This document shows positions 23,212-37,031 of a stretch of DNA of 64,000 nucleotides, in pieces. The position numbers and the translations under genes were made by a program. Location: positions 39,510-103,509 of the forward strand of contig JADHZB010001582.1 in the NCBI GenBank assembly GCA_015657535.1, in the 5' to 3' direction. How positions within the stretch are numbered: position 1 is the first letter of the stretch; each line of letters begins with the position of its first letter. This stretch comes from Nephromyces sp. MM_2019 (taxonomy: Eukaryota > Apicomplexa > Aconoidasida > Nephromycida). Below the pieces are notes generated by a model. It was not told where the DNA came from. It saw nothing but the letters and a program-made list of their open reading frames with translations, and did not search any database.

Positions 23212-26200
23212 GCGTTTATCATGTAAGCCTATCCTCCATACTGAATGGGTTCGAAAAGTATATATTTATGAACTGCGCACAACAATTTTACTACTTTAGT
23301 CTTAAGACCACTCCAAGATTGATAACTGCTCGGTACTCTTGCTTTCCTTTATCATAAAATGCTCTGACGATCCTCCTTTACTTTTTGTGCTGTGAATTCT
23401 CTCGTGTGTTTAGAGCTTTTTTCTGCCTTCACTGTTGAACTATGTGTTAGCATATTGCAAGTGCAAAGTATTATCAGGCTCTTTTGACAACATGGAAGGG
23501 TTTTCTTTGCAAGGTTATGTACAATTCTCCTAAATACTGAAACTTTGTACCAGAATTTTCAATAATGTAAAGTCGAATAGTTTCACGTCGTAACGTTTAA
23601 TCATTCTCTATTCTTGCAAAGTGTTTGTGCTTTCTCATTATCCCTGATTTGTCTGGTTATTATTTGGAGTGTTGTTTAAGATTTTCAGCACTTGTGTGTA
23701 TAAATAAGAAAACCTTATAAATGAGTATTATCCTAAGTGCTGATTTGCTGTAAACATATTTTTTGTAACTGATGTGTTGATTATCGCAAACGCATGAAGT
23801 AAGATCTCTGTAAAGATTGAGTTGACTGCAATAAATTGTGTAGGTCTATTTTGCTCGTTACCGTATATTTATGAAGTTAATTTTTGGTGTGTGTTTTGAT
23901 GCTACCCTATTGTGCCAGCTCCTATTCAACTCTTACAGGGTATTGCTATGTTTGTGCGATTTGTGTGTTTTCTTTTTATTTTGATTCTGTAGTGAGCCAA
24001 GGATTCTTTTCCCCGTGCTTTGCTGTTATCAAAGATTTGATATCCTCTTGAAATTACTTTGAATTTTCGTATTAAATTGTTTTTTTCTGCCATTTTGAAA
24101 TGTTGCCAATGGAGAAGTAAGAATTCATGAGAAATGCATAACCGATGAGACATGTTAGATCAGGTTCACCACAAAGGTTTAGTTTCCTGGATATTAGTAT
24201 GTTTTCTGAATTTGAGTATTATTATATGTGAAAAACTGGGCAGATTATATCCCTTTTATAGGCTCTCTTCAGAGGTTTTTGGACTAAATCCAGGTGATAA
24301 CGTATTTCACCAAGCTTCGAAACTCGTCATCTAGGAGTTTAAAATACAAGTATTTCTATCTATCTGGTTTCTAGCTTTTGGGCTCCTGGTGATATTACGG
24401 GTGAATCTTACCGACAGCCTCTTTCATTTATATGGAGGTTCTGGAGGAGGCTTGCTGTTCCCCTCGTAATTACTCATCCACCTGTGGTTTTACTGCGTTT
24501 ATTTGATGTTTTTCTGAATTTTCGCATCCTGCACAAACGATTCACTGATTTTGGGTATAAATTTTGTACCACAAATTGCGAATGTTCCTACTTGCTCCTA
24601 TTTGATATACTATGCATGGCGATTATATGATCGATACGTTAACCTTGCGGGGTACCGCCGGAATATTAACTTACTATATCGAAGAGCGAAATTTGTGGCA
24701 GAAGTGGAAGATTACTCCGTATGAAAGAAATGTTTAAGCTTCTTTGTTTCTCTTAAAGCTTTCCCTGGGTCATAGTTTCCTTCTATAATTTTCACCCCAT
24801 CCTGCATAATTAACAGGTACATAAAATATTTTGGTGAGTATGTTTATATTGGGTTAATAGTTTCTGCTTTATCTTTTTCGCTTTCACCTTCGGTTACTCC
24901 TATAGAAACAAATAATGGGATATCGAGCGTTTTATTTTTGTTATTGCTGCGGTAATGTCAGCCCACTAGTCTGCTTTCTTGTTATTAACTTACGAGTTTG
25001 TCGTAGTTATGAAAAGGAAGCTGACACCTTTCTAGCTTCAGTAAGTAAAGTGCAACCTGAAATACTTCCATGGAGAAATTTCTTAGATTCTAATGGATTG
25101 AATGTTTGTATGATGCGACAAACCAATCCTTGGTCTTACACTTCCCAAGATACATCGAATTAGCGTAATATGATATTCCATCCATAGACTTCCATGTTAC
25201 AGAGTACTCATTTCTTCGGTGTTTTGGTGGCTAAATATTATATCTTTGGCCAGAATAAAGTTTGGAGCAATCAGGCAAGATTGTGTGAGCTATTCTTTGA
25301 AATTAGTACTGCTCAGCGTGTTTAGTGATTTATACGCAATAGTTCTGCAAAAATTTAAAGTGTGAACCCGTAGCGCAGTTGTAGCTTAGTTTATGAATCC
25401 ATTCCGTTGCCTTTGAGCTGTAGACACAATATCGCACGGGTATCATTCGATGCTTTTACGCCTGCTTCACATTCTGCGAACGTGAGATAAAATTAATTGC
25501 ATGTGGGCTAGAAAGTGCCTCAGCCTTTTTTTTTTCTCAATTTGGTACACATTCTACAATAAAATTTCTATAAAAAATCTTGTAATAAGGGACTATCTAG
25601 GAATTACTGTAGATAAAAAGCTGTAAAAAACACAATTAATAGGAATTTATTGATTTTTTAGATGTATTATTGTATAAAAGGATGACACACTAGCTGTGAC
25701 GATGCTTTTGACTACTCAAAAGGCATAAAATGTATATTTTACAACACATATATTGAAAAAAGCAGCGTAGAAACAGTTTTATCTCAGTTTTCGGATGCCT
25801 CTCAAGTATGACGCTGCTTTAAATATATCGAGCATTAATGGTATGGCACTTTTCTGGTCGGGTTACGCATTTAGTGCACAGTCTCCAGATCGAATTTACC
25901 TCGAAAATCTTTAATGGCAACCTAGAAATTATTATCCAAGCGATTGTTTTACTTGTGCGCTGCACTTTCGAGCTTCCTCTCAGCCAGCATTTTCCATTTT
26001 CCTTTTGTACTAGTATGGACGTTCACGAAACTAGACATAACAGCGTTGTTCCTTTTGTTGGTTTTACGCAATTGTTCATGCCTAGAAAAGACTAGTTCGA
26101 AACGTCTATAATGAAGAAAAAAGAATCTCTCGTTACGTAAAATGAGATGTCTAATATGTTTATGTTGGGCAGTGATATGCTGCAACTATTTGCAACTTTC

Positions 26201-26883
26201 AAAAGGTTGCCGCTTATTCATCCCCATTGAGCAAGTAGGACTGAAACAAGCGTGACTTTTTTACCCTTGCGGAAAAGAAAGGACACTTGCCGACAAAATG
26301 CGTAGCCTCGTAACTTCGTGAAAAATGCCAATACCACGCCATACAACTGAGAACGATAGTAGTTTTACTCATTAGAAAAAATCTAAAAGAACAAATCTGT
26401 AGTTCAGTCAGGGATGGTGAGAAATTATGGAGAAATTACTTGCTTTAGGCTATAGTCGTAGCACCAGCAACCACGGTGCTTCCCGAGCTTAGCCATGCCT
26501 TCCAGGTTGATCGCCACAAATGATTTTTTAAGTATCAATCCTACGCACGCGAGACGCTGCCATGTCCTGATAGAATCTCTGAAGGGCTTGCAGAGAGGTT
26601 CGCGTGATGTGTTGTTACTGGCCGTGCACACATTATCCTTGAGACACCAGATATTACTAGTCGCCCCTCCGCTACCACGTTCATCAATGGTGATGTGCCT
26701 TTTGAAATTTGTGAGGAAACTTATGATTTAACCACTGAAATATGGGTTCTTCCGCTTTAGAATTTATAGTGTTTGGTGAGAGATTCAGCAGTACGCACCC
26801 AACGTTCAGTTTGACCAGTGAATATACTTTTTGTAAGATATCGATATAACCTTTCACTTCTCATTAACAATAACTGCGTTACG
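23212..26883. other. intergenic tract, no secure gene
   Basis: The plus strand is T-rich and the longest open frames are about 75-85 codons without motifs (for example 24915-25163 and 26495-26731). No repeat or RNA gene was recognised. Confidence 0.45.
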
Positions 26884-28687
26884 ATGGTTAAGCATCGGCA
26901 ACTCAAAAAGAGTGAGCTCATCGAGATACTTGCGTCTGCAACCACAAGCAGGGAGCAAAACCGCGCTGCAAAACTGCTAAAAGCTTTCGATCCCGTTGCT
27001 CATAAGGATCTAGACAGCTTCTTTGATGTTAAGGACATTAAGATTAAGAAGTACGGGCAACTCCAGGCTTTCATGTGAGTAAATGGCTACCTTGCTTTTT
27101 GCTGCCCTTGCCAATGATTAGTACTTTTGAATTATTCTTCTTTTTGAGCTGATGCTGCTTTCTACTACATGCAATTATAAGTGTAAAACTTAGAGTTGCG
27201 TATACAGAATGACTTTTTCCAATGTTACTACGCTGCATGAGAATATATTTTTTGTCTGGCATTGTGACACGCTTCCTTGCCGGGAAAAACAATGATCTAC
27301 AATGCACGTATGGTTGGGCATTATGCGCGAAAGCTGATCGGAATAGCCCCGTCGTGGACGCCCAATATTAACAGATTTTGCCAGTGAAACCAAATGAGAT
27401 GTAATTCATTTATCCTTGTATAGTTTTGGGATATGCAGCTCAGTTATTGGTAGCACTGAAGCGGATTCAGAGCTTATTTTTTCAAGACTTTATATCGTTT
27501 CAAACTTCATTTTGACCCCGTTGTTTTCTGTGCATGACTCTTTTAGACTTACTCCTCCAGTGATTTCATTGTGTATAGTCGCTGTAGGCAGCAACCCGTG
27601 TTCCGCTTCGCTGCTATGCAAATTTTTTGCGGAATTGGGCAACAATGTTTCATACCGCGTGTAATTCGAATTTGTAATGCTTGAATGAGCTGCAGCACTT
27701 TGAAGTATTGCCCCTGCTCTTAGGTTAGTAGACGAACTACTAATGGCTGTAGGCCATGCTTGACTTGGTTACACGAAACTGATTTTTACATTGCCTAGTT
27801 GCAATTTATACCTCGAAAGGTTGCAATAAATGTACTAATGCCAAATATATTTTTTTTCGGGAAGTTTTATGCCAAATTACTTTTGTTTTTCGTGCTTTAG
27901 ATGCTGGAGGTGCGACAAGGTTAAGCAAACGAACATCAAGGTATACTGGAGTACTTCAGAAGGTTTGAATAACGCTAGTATTTAAGATAGTTTCCATTTG
28001 CTTTTTTTTTATTAGAGTGGATGTAAATTTTGTTGAAGCATCTCAGTTTATTTCATCTTCACGATGTAATCAATACTTTTTACGGCCTGGGGTTTTTTTG
28101 GATGGCTTTATTCTGGCAGTTGAAAGCATGCACTGTTTATCTGCCGTTTCTCTGAAGTTTTTCATTAAAATATTCTGGGCTGAGCAGCGGGCTTGTGCAA
28201 ATATATTTTTAAGTTTTAAACATTTCTATTTACTAAGTTTTATCACACAGAATGTCAATTTTTATATTGAAGCTTGAAAGTAAAGCATCAAGAATTCGCC
28301 GCGTGTCTTTCGTTTATGCGTGTACTATATAATGCTGCTACGGTTTTCTAAAGTTATATGGCGATTCGAGTGGCTATGAAATCGCTCTCCCTTGCCCTGC
28401 GTCGAGCTGTATTTTGTTTCACGCTTTTGCTATATGTTAATGTTTCTTGGGGTTACTATGGTTTTTTGCCAACGCTGCGCTACTTTTTTTTCTTTTTGGC
28501 TATTTTATTTAAAGTTCTATAGCCTGCGCATAATTTTACCCTTAAATTTTTTTCCGTATTTAACTTATATACAGGATTAAAGACTATATGTAACACCTGT
28601 TATTCTAATTTGAGCTCTTATCGTGACCTGGAGAGGGTTCGGAAAGAGAATAATATTACAGCTCATATCACGCAACCCAAGAAATGA
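26884..28687 (+). CDS. small protein with a GATA-like zinc finger, 3 exons
   Basis: A 121-residue protein. Exons: 26884-27074, 27901-27962 and 28575-28687, with in-phase junctions (GTGAGT donor after exon 1; TTTAG and ACAG acceptors). The N-terminal half is charged and helix-prone (KKSELIEILASAT, AAKLLKAFDP). The C-terminal half carries C65-W-R-C68 and C90-N-T-C93, spaced C-x2-C-x21-C-x2-C, with a Trp at 80 and ICNTC at the second knuckle; this layout resembles GATA-type fingers. Exon 3 was found by predicting that a second CxxC pair must follow the first, and it ends in a stop after QPKK. DNA or protein binding is plausible. I do not recognise the family, and the GATA resemblance is by pattern only. 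Confidence 0.8.
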
Positions 28688-31600
28688 TTTTAAGCTGTCG
28701 GGTACTAAGATAACTTGCTTCAGCAAAGCTAATCAATGTTTAAAGTTTAAGGAGAAATTTGATCCTCACTTCCTCTTTTTCTGTATCTGGCCAGAAATTA
28801 TCATGTCCTATGTCGCGAAACTGTCGGTATCCGACGCATATCTATACACTCCTCAGTGTCAAATATAACACTTTTTTTGCTGATTAGCAGTAGAGGTATT
28901 CTATGAATGCGTTTGTCTAGTTTCCAATTTTGACGCTTATTTTATGGTACAACCTGTGCATTTTTTGTTTTATCGTAATTTACTAACAAACCAGATTTCT
29001 GATTCGTTTTTTCGATCTTTATTTACAAGGTATTAATTGGGTAGTTGGCAGTATATTTTTTCTTCTTATCATTGAAAAGTCAAGCAAAGCAATTGATTAC
29101 GTGCTTTTGTCTGCAAAATTTTTCAACGCTACCTTTTTTTGCTTTTGCATGAATGATAAAATAATCACAATTAAGAGGGTTGTTTCCTTCCGATTTTAAT
29201 CACGAAACTGTCATGGCTGATCTAGGAGGCTTCTTCTTTTATGTCCGAAAAAATTTACCGCGAATAATTGAAGACTTTAAATAAACTTGCTGCGAAAAGG
29301 CGCAACAGCGAAAATGCTATCATTTATTTGTGCGGGATAAATTTTATATTATTGTGAAGGTTTTTGCATCACCTTATATTCGACGTTTTGAAAATGGTCC
29401 AGCAAATTTTTTCAGTTCTTTCTTGTGGGCTGAATTCCTTTTTATTGGTGTCACATTGTGGTATGTATGAAACAATCGCTGTTTCCTTTTCACAAATATT
29501 TGTAGAATAATATTCTTGTTTTCTTCTTTTGCAAGCTAATACTTAAATCACGTAAAAATACCTGCACTCTAGGGATTTCCATCATTGATATCTCCGTGAT
29601 TATCTTCACATTAATACATTCCAGCCATTAGCAATTTTTGTCGTTTTTTTCCTTCTCTTGTTGAAACTAGACTAATTTTTTGCTATTTTTTTTAAAATGC
29701 CGATGGATTTAGGCTCTTACCCTGCGTGCATATATTTCTTGGGATCTACAGCACTATACCGTCCGCACAATTTAAGTGTGTACGAGCATAGCAATAAATG
29801 CAAAAGCATTGTTTTCAAAAGATATCTCCCTACTCGTCGCAGATATTATGAAAGTTGCATGTGGCAGTGAAGTGGCGTTTGGTGTTTATTGCATATAGTC
29901 ATCGTATTGATTCATTTTGTTATGGAAGTTCAGATCACATTCCCCAGACGGGCAAATTTTTTAAGTCCTAAAATTGACATGATTTGCTCTTTTTGAGGCC
30001 TTCTGAAGGTTTTATTTAGGGGTTGTATTATTTTGTTTTTCGCTTTGTACTGATAATTCAGTTTAATGCAACGAATGCTGGGCACCTTCATTTATACATA
30101 TTAGCAAATATTTTGCAGCTTTTTAAGCCTTGGTAGATTGTTTTTTAAGCGATTTAGCGTGAACGTAAACTTGACTATTATTAATCGGTAGCTGGTGGTA
30201 TATTAGAATAATACACTTGAGCGCTTGATTCTTTCAGCTTTTCTAGTCCCATAATATAGTGAGTTTGAAATTTAATGTAATGATTTGCATGTGATGGGAT
30301 GTTGTCCTTCGAGGGTTGCTGATGATAACAGTGGAATTATAATAGATGGAGGTATGGTTCTCAAGCGCATGCGACTATTTTAAGACTAAACATGAGATAT
30401 TAGTCTTTTTTTTGCCATTTTATTGCATATTACCCGTGATGGTAGTGCAGTACTTGAGTAGAGCTCTGGGTGTACATTCTGACAGTTTGGCACGCCTCTG
30501 CTTGCTGTTTTGAAAATTGTATCCGTTTTCATGGTAGTTGAATTGGGAAGTATATAAATTCTTCTAGTTTGCTTACCAGCGTCAAAGTTTATACTGGCCT
30601 TTGTTCATTATTTCAGTACATTGAAATGGGGTGCCAATTGACCTACATCGTCGTCATGAAACATTGTGACTGCGGCATTTTGTCACGTGGACTTGCGAAG
30701 TTGCTGTGCATGCTTAAAAGTTGGCGTATTGCGTGTTAATGAGTCCTATTAACCTTATCCATGGAGTACCAATACCAGTTTAAGTTGTATATTCCCAAGG
30801 TAGAGTTGATGGCTTTCTTGGCACTATTGCGCGGTGCTTTAAGATGGCAGCTAATTTTCAAGTTTCTCCATCGTTTAAAAATTATCACTCGGAAGGATGT
30901 ACCATGTCATAGACATAGCGATGCGCTCCCTAGACGCCTGCCTTTTTCTTGGGAATACCCTGTATACCATGATGCACGGTTTAGAATACCATGTTTTTCC
31001 CGCTTTGCATCAATTTAAGCCAGTCGCTGAAAATATGCAATTTTGGAATCAACCCGATGCAATTGAAAATTCGGGTGTAATTGATTATTGCTCAGTTTAG
31101 CTTCAGGCAGAAAGTACTCTAGAACGAAACTCTAAGGTACTAGCAGAAAATCCAATGCGCTCGATTACCGTAATGGGAAGAAATCTGCTGTACTCACTAT
31201 CTAAACCCTCTCTCTTTCTATATATCCGCGCGCGGAGTACTTTAGTTCTTCAAAAAGTTGGTTGCATATAAATAATTGCAAGTTAGCAAGGGGATACTTA
31301 GGAAACTGTGCGCGCTCACCATCATTTTCACATGCTTGGCGACTGCGAAAAACTTTTTTTTAACTAATACAGCGGTGCGCAGTCAGGTGTATCGGCATCA
31401 TACTAGCCAGTCACAACCAGGGCGCAAAAACATTTAGTGCAAATCAAGACATTCTTTGGGTTGCTATGAAGATAAGCTCGGTGTAAAACTGTAAATGAAA
31501 GGTCAACGGTGTCGATGCGCTGTCATGCCTGGGGAATTTTCCTGTCCAATTACATTTGTGGGTGGGCGCAACAAAACTTGTGAATTGCTATCGTAGCGTA

Positions 31601-32817
31601 GTTTGTGAGAGCAATGACATGAGGCAAAACTATTATTGCTCCCGAAGTAAGTTATATTTTACAGCCATGCCGCTTCAGGACAAAAAGGATATCTTCTTTC
31701 TGCCCCAAAATGGTCCTTCATCTAGCAAAAATCACACGGCAACTTTTACCAGGGTAGCAGTCCTGTGAGCTTAACGCCTCGAATGGAAAGCGATCATTTT
31801 ATGAATTTAAAAGGTTAATTCAAGTTTTGTACGACGTTCATATTTAATCGGAATTCTTTCCTTTCCAACCTCAAGAGCTCCGGGGATACCAAAAAACACT
31901 AACAGTCGGTCAATAAGCGAAAAATCCAGTGATAAGCAGGAGAGGCATTCTGTTAAACATGACTCGCGCAACCATTTTATTCACCCGGCATCCAGAAAGA
32001 GAAAAGATCACCATGATTACGTGATTACGTGCCTATAAACCTAGATAACATCGAAATTTGCTTCTTATGGAGGAGCTAAAGGTTTACCGGCAGTAGTCCT
32101 ATTTGGAAAATCAGCGGATGTACAATTGGAGGATCTGAGCTTGCCTTAACTCCATCTTAATTACACTTTTTAGATTACTACATAGTTTTCGATGGTAACA
32201 CGAGGGTCCAAGCTATAATCCTTGCAGCATTAGGAGTGCAGAACATACTTGTACTGAAAATAAGCCTCTTTCTAAAGCCTTGTCACATGTACAAATAGGA
32301 AAAAGCAGACGCATGGAACACTCGTTCTCGAGAAGACTATTGCAACGAGGAGGGTTTGATATGAGTTGCCAAAAAAACCATGAGCAGCTAGCAGAGGTAT
32401 ACATACAAAGTAGGGTGTTTAATAGGTCAACTTTGTCCCACCTGGAACCCGTGAAATGGGGATAAAATAGATTATCATAGTGTAGCTACTGGTAAACTAC
32501 AGTGTAAACACTATCCTGCATTAGTTCTCCACACCTCCTACCATAGAACGAGCGCGAGCATACACTACTAAGCTAAAGTTAATTCAGGGTGCAGAGAGAT
32601 GTAACACTATGAAGCGCAAGCAGTATAAGGACAACGCGAATAAATTACGCACAACTACTGAAAGCCACAACGAACTCCCGTATGGCCACGTATGTAGGAC
32701 ATTTCATCACTGTAGCACATTTGAATGCGCTACCTTGCGTCTTGTCATCAAAATGACTATTTTTCATCAGAAAATAGAGTAGTTCGCTTTCTTAAAAACA
32801 TAGTTTTCCTCAATGGA
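28688..32817. other. intergenic tract, no secure gene
   Basis: Strongly T-rich on the plus strand until about 30.7 kb, which fits the 3' flank of the plus-strand gene to the left, then mixed. Two overlapping frames at 30761-31100 are open but carry no recognisable motif. No RNA gene was seen. Confidence 0.45.
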
Positions 32818-35800
32818 TCAAGCTATTGCATGATCCTTGAAAAGGAAAACACTACGGTCACCGGTTATAACTGACAAAAAATTCCCTTCTTTTCCAACTG
32901 CAGTCCCTATAATAGGCTCCTTGTGATTTAATAAGCAAATCATATTAGCACCGTTAAGGCTTGCGCTAGTGCACTGACATACAACTTCAAATATGCAGTC
33001 GGAGGCTCCATCACGGTTATATGATGCATCGTATACTCCATCACTTCTTTTTTGATAGGGATTCAATTGCTGCACGGAATTACAGCTCGCAGCAAGGGTA
33101 TAACCACCATCAAGACGCTGGGCTAATTGAAGTGAGCGGACTTCCCCTAAAGTGACCAAGAATATTTCCAAAATATTTAGTACACACAATAAAATCTAGA
33201 AAGATAGAGATTACTAGCGCAGCAAAAATTCAGACAAACAGGCCAGCTTCAAAACAAATATTTTTTACAATGATCACTACATACTCTAAAAAGTTTTGAG
33301 TATCCTTTAGTACCATTCTTATGGAAAGACAAATTTATCAAAGTAAGCTAAAATTTGCAAAATTATCAACTTTTTTTCTCACAAGGAAAATAAAAAACAG
33401 CAAATTCCATCAAAGAAAATATGCTAGTGCTAGGGAAGGATAGTACATTAGAATAAATCGTGAACGACCGCATGAATCGTGATGAAGTACTGCTGCTTCC
33501 TTCTAAAGTAGACCTGCGAAAGCGTTTTTACTCATGTCGGTTCTGAGCGCTGTAAGCCAAATGCAGCCTATTAGGAATGAACTCAACGATTTTTGCCAAT
33601 ATGTTTACAAGTATACTAAAAACAAAACTATCCTCTACATAAAGAAAGCAAGGAAAATATTGCAAGTTTCCTAATTTCATCCTCAAAACCTAAAATTTGG
33701 TCATATTAGCGCCCCTTTAGCAAAATGAGCGCTATGAAATACCAGATTATATAGCCCCAAGAAAAACTCAGTACTCAAATTACCAGCGCAGTCGCCTCGG
33801 CAAAATTTCTTAATATACGACTCCTTCAGCTCAAATTGCGTACTGGTTACCGAAATCTTACAAAATCTTACAAATCCATCAGAACAGCCAAGAGCTAGAT
33901 GAAGCATCTTCGACTCTGGGGGAGTGGACATCCAGCAAACGGATTTTATCTAAAAGAATGAAGTAATTAAAAAAAAGGCCTGAGAAGACGGATTTACCAA
34001 ATTACCAAAAATAATTGACAGCACAATGCCAAACGCTTGAAAATAGACGGCAAAATGCAAAAAGCTTGCAACTTCAAGTAGCGAAACAGCATTAAACTTC
34101 TGGAATTTTCAGTGACTAGCATAACATGAAAGCAAGGCTCACATAGGCAACATGATGAAAATCATGACCAAAACTTTGTACATTTTCCTACAGTACCACA
34201 GAGGGAAGCATAAAATAGCAACAATCTTTGTAAGCAGTACCTCGATATTTTGATTACACACAGCAAATGCAGCTCCTCTGGCAGCTATATCTGGTACTCT
34301 CCGATCTTCAGGAGCGATATTCTCATTGGAATCTAAAGAGCCACCAGCCTGCTTTAACTTTGCAATCTCTTCACTAGATATGAAGATTATGCCTAAATTT
34401 CCATGATAGTCACCGTATGCAATCCATTCCCCCGGCTCTTTATTGCTTCGATTGTACCTTTTTAAAATATGCCAAAAAAATAAGCAAAAAAATCGTTAAA
34501 TGCAATTTCTCAAAATCCTGTTGATGCTGGAAGATGATGGGAAAATATATTAAAAACAAAGCTAATCAATCTTGAGTGGGGTCACATATATAAGAATGCT
34601 GACACTTTGAATGATGTATTTTCAAAATTACACAAACCACACTAAATCAACTCATCCATCAGCAGCAACATCTTCAGAATCAAAGCTAGCAGTACTTAAC
34701 GATAAAATAATGCTTCCAAATAGGAAAAAGATTTGCGTATTCAGCGATAATAGCATAAAAAAGTACTTATCAATATAAACAGCATATTATACATGAAACG
34801 AAGATTTCTGCAGTTTTATCGATTCATTCGCTAAAAACTGGTGAATTTCTCGTGAAAACGCCCCGAAAAAAAATCAAAATTTTTTCTGGGAGGGGCAATA
34901 TGCATCAAAAAAGAATAACAAAACAACCAAGCAAAGCTAGTCACCCGCATCGTTCTAATATCTACAAAAATTACAAGTAGCGCGGTCGGCAGAAATCCAT
35001 CGAAAATACATTTATTAAGCAATAAATGATGATTAGAACATGCTAAGCATCCCCCAGTCTGAAAAAAATACAGCCGACACCATTTTGCTTCGTGAGTTGC
35101 ACTTTATGGTCGAGAATCTAGTTTTTGCAGTAAAACCAACGCAGAGATTTGCAAAAACCATGGTGGGTGCTCAGACAAAGCATTGAACAGCAATTCCATT
35201 GAGAGCTATGTTTAGGAAAAATTAACAGTCCTTGCTTCGAAATCCTTATTTGTGGATATATAAAGAAGTTTTATTCTTAGCATTTGGTATTTTAGGAGTT
35301 ACAGATAATTATTTGAGATTTATATACTGTGTGTGCGTATGTGCAAAATCTTCTTTATGAGCTTTTACTCTTGTTTTTTCAGACAACGTGGTTTTGCTTT
35401 TGAAGCAGAGTGCAAAGCCTGATATTATTTAGTTACTATGGTTCATTATTCTACGCATTTTCGGCAAAATAATCTACCGTAAGTACACAAGAAACTGGCT
35501 TCAAGCTTCATCAAATTAACTGAAAAAAAAATATACCGAAAATTCTTATTAGCGGCTATACAGCTGACATCAACTACGCTGATTGACGAAACTTTGACTT
35601 TGTGATACGAGTTAGCTAGTGGGGCATTCAGCTTTCGAGATACAGTAGCAATCAAGCAACCATTCCAGGTATTATAAATCACTAGAGGCTCCCCAGGCGT
35701 TCTCCCAGCACCTGCAAGGTAGTATGAATGCATAATTCCCATAAAAAGTAAAGAGCACGGGCATCTTCAAGCACAGCAAGTGGACTTTTTTTAAATCCAT

Positions 35801-37031
35801 TTAAAACTTTAAGTGGACGAACAGAGGTTGAAGATAGTCTATATCAAGCTGCAGCGTTCTAAAAAAGGTTAATTGGTACCAAAATAAGCTACAAGGCTTT
35901 CTGAAGTTTCAAACAAATTGATGAAGAAACAAGAGCCACAAAAAAACCAGCTTGCTATTATAAGGAAATAAGTTGTAGCATAGATAACATGGAATCCTTG
36001 ATATAAAACCCCTACTATGTTGTAAAGCCCCTAATATTCAAAACAGAAACCATCAATCTTTAAAAAATGGCGCCAAATAAAAAAATGCAGGCAAGTTACA
36101 ACCACATTGATGTACCCCCATTAGCAACAAAACACTCACCTATAATAAAATTCCCATTCGCTATAAAGTCAACCGCTGTGTAGCTTCCTGAAGAAGCAGG
36201 ATGAATACTTACAATAGGCCTAAGTTGCAAGCTTTGGGGTAAAACATAACATTCCATAGCCTCTAGAAGTGCCGTCTGCTGCACAAGCTTCTCAATGCCT
36301 GCCTCGCTAATATCCCATATATAAATTCTCCTGCAGCAAGCAGTGTTCGTTTTGCAACACTTCTTTTTCTTGTAAATTTTGGGAATGACGTAACACATTT
36401 CAAGCCAACTTTCTTAATTCATTATAAAAAACCCAAGCATCACCCACATCAAACTTTGCATCCAAAGAAAAAAAATGGGCAAAAGACGATTTCGAAGAAT
36501 AACGCCAAGTATAACAAATAACACTCTAGGTATTCTTACTATATTATATCAAGCTTACAAGAAGCGATCACGCTTAGCACAACCCTAAATATACTTGCAC
36601 AAGTGTCAAATATTCAATTAAGATGGCACGGCGGCATGACTACCTCCCCTACGCTTCGAAGAACACCAAAATAGTGCACGAAATAGTATCAAAATTTCGC
36701 AGGCATTAAAAATAGCGCTTCTTCTAAGCAAAAAATACCAAAATCTCATAAATCATAGTTACCCAGCAGAAGTGCACGCAGCAATCTTAGATTCACTGGG
36801 CTGACTAAGGCTCAAAGTTAGTATGCTTCCATTCATGCCTGTCAATCTTCCAACTTCTGTGAGTTCCTTGGATGGGCCATTGTAGCTCAAGACAATTATC
36901 AAGCTTAAAACACCGCCACATCCAACGAATATCAAGCCAGTGTTGCCACAAGCAACGCTTGATAGAGGGCCTTCTTTCACATTGAAGATAGGCGTAGAGA
37001 GCTCGTATCGGGGCGACATAAGAAATGACAT
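32818..37031 (-). CDS. WD40-like beta-propeller protein, 6 exons
   Basis: Predicted 448-residue scaffold protein. Exons in minus-strand order: 37031-36763, 36330-36140, 35711-35537, 34457-34241, 33949-33784, 33146-32818; all phases agree. Recurring propeller-blade features are visible: SKIAACTSAGRIYIWDIS (exons 1-2), LVIYNTWNGCLIATV, EWIAYGDYHGNLGIIF, HLALGCSDGFVRFCKI, and a last blade FLSVITGDRSVFLF ending just before the stop. These are degenerate GH...WD repeats, where only the first keeps a clear Trp-Asp. Such proteins usually hold complexes together rather than catalyse. I could not assign a subfamily. The ATG at 37031 lacks an obvious upstream acceptor, so it is taken as the start, but an earlier exon cannot be excluded. 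Confidence 0.82.

Noticed and set aside
30761..31100. two overlapping 67-85 codon frames
   Set aside because: They overlap in different frames and neither has a recognisable motif, so at most one could be real.
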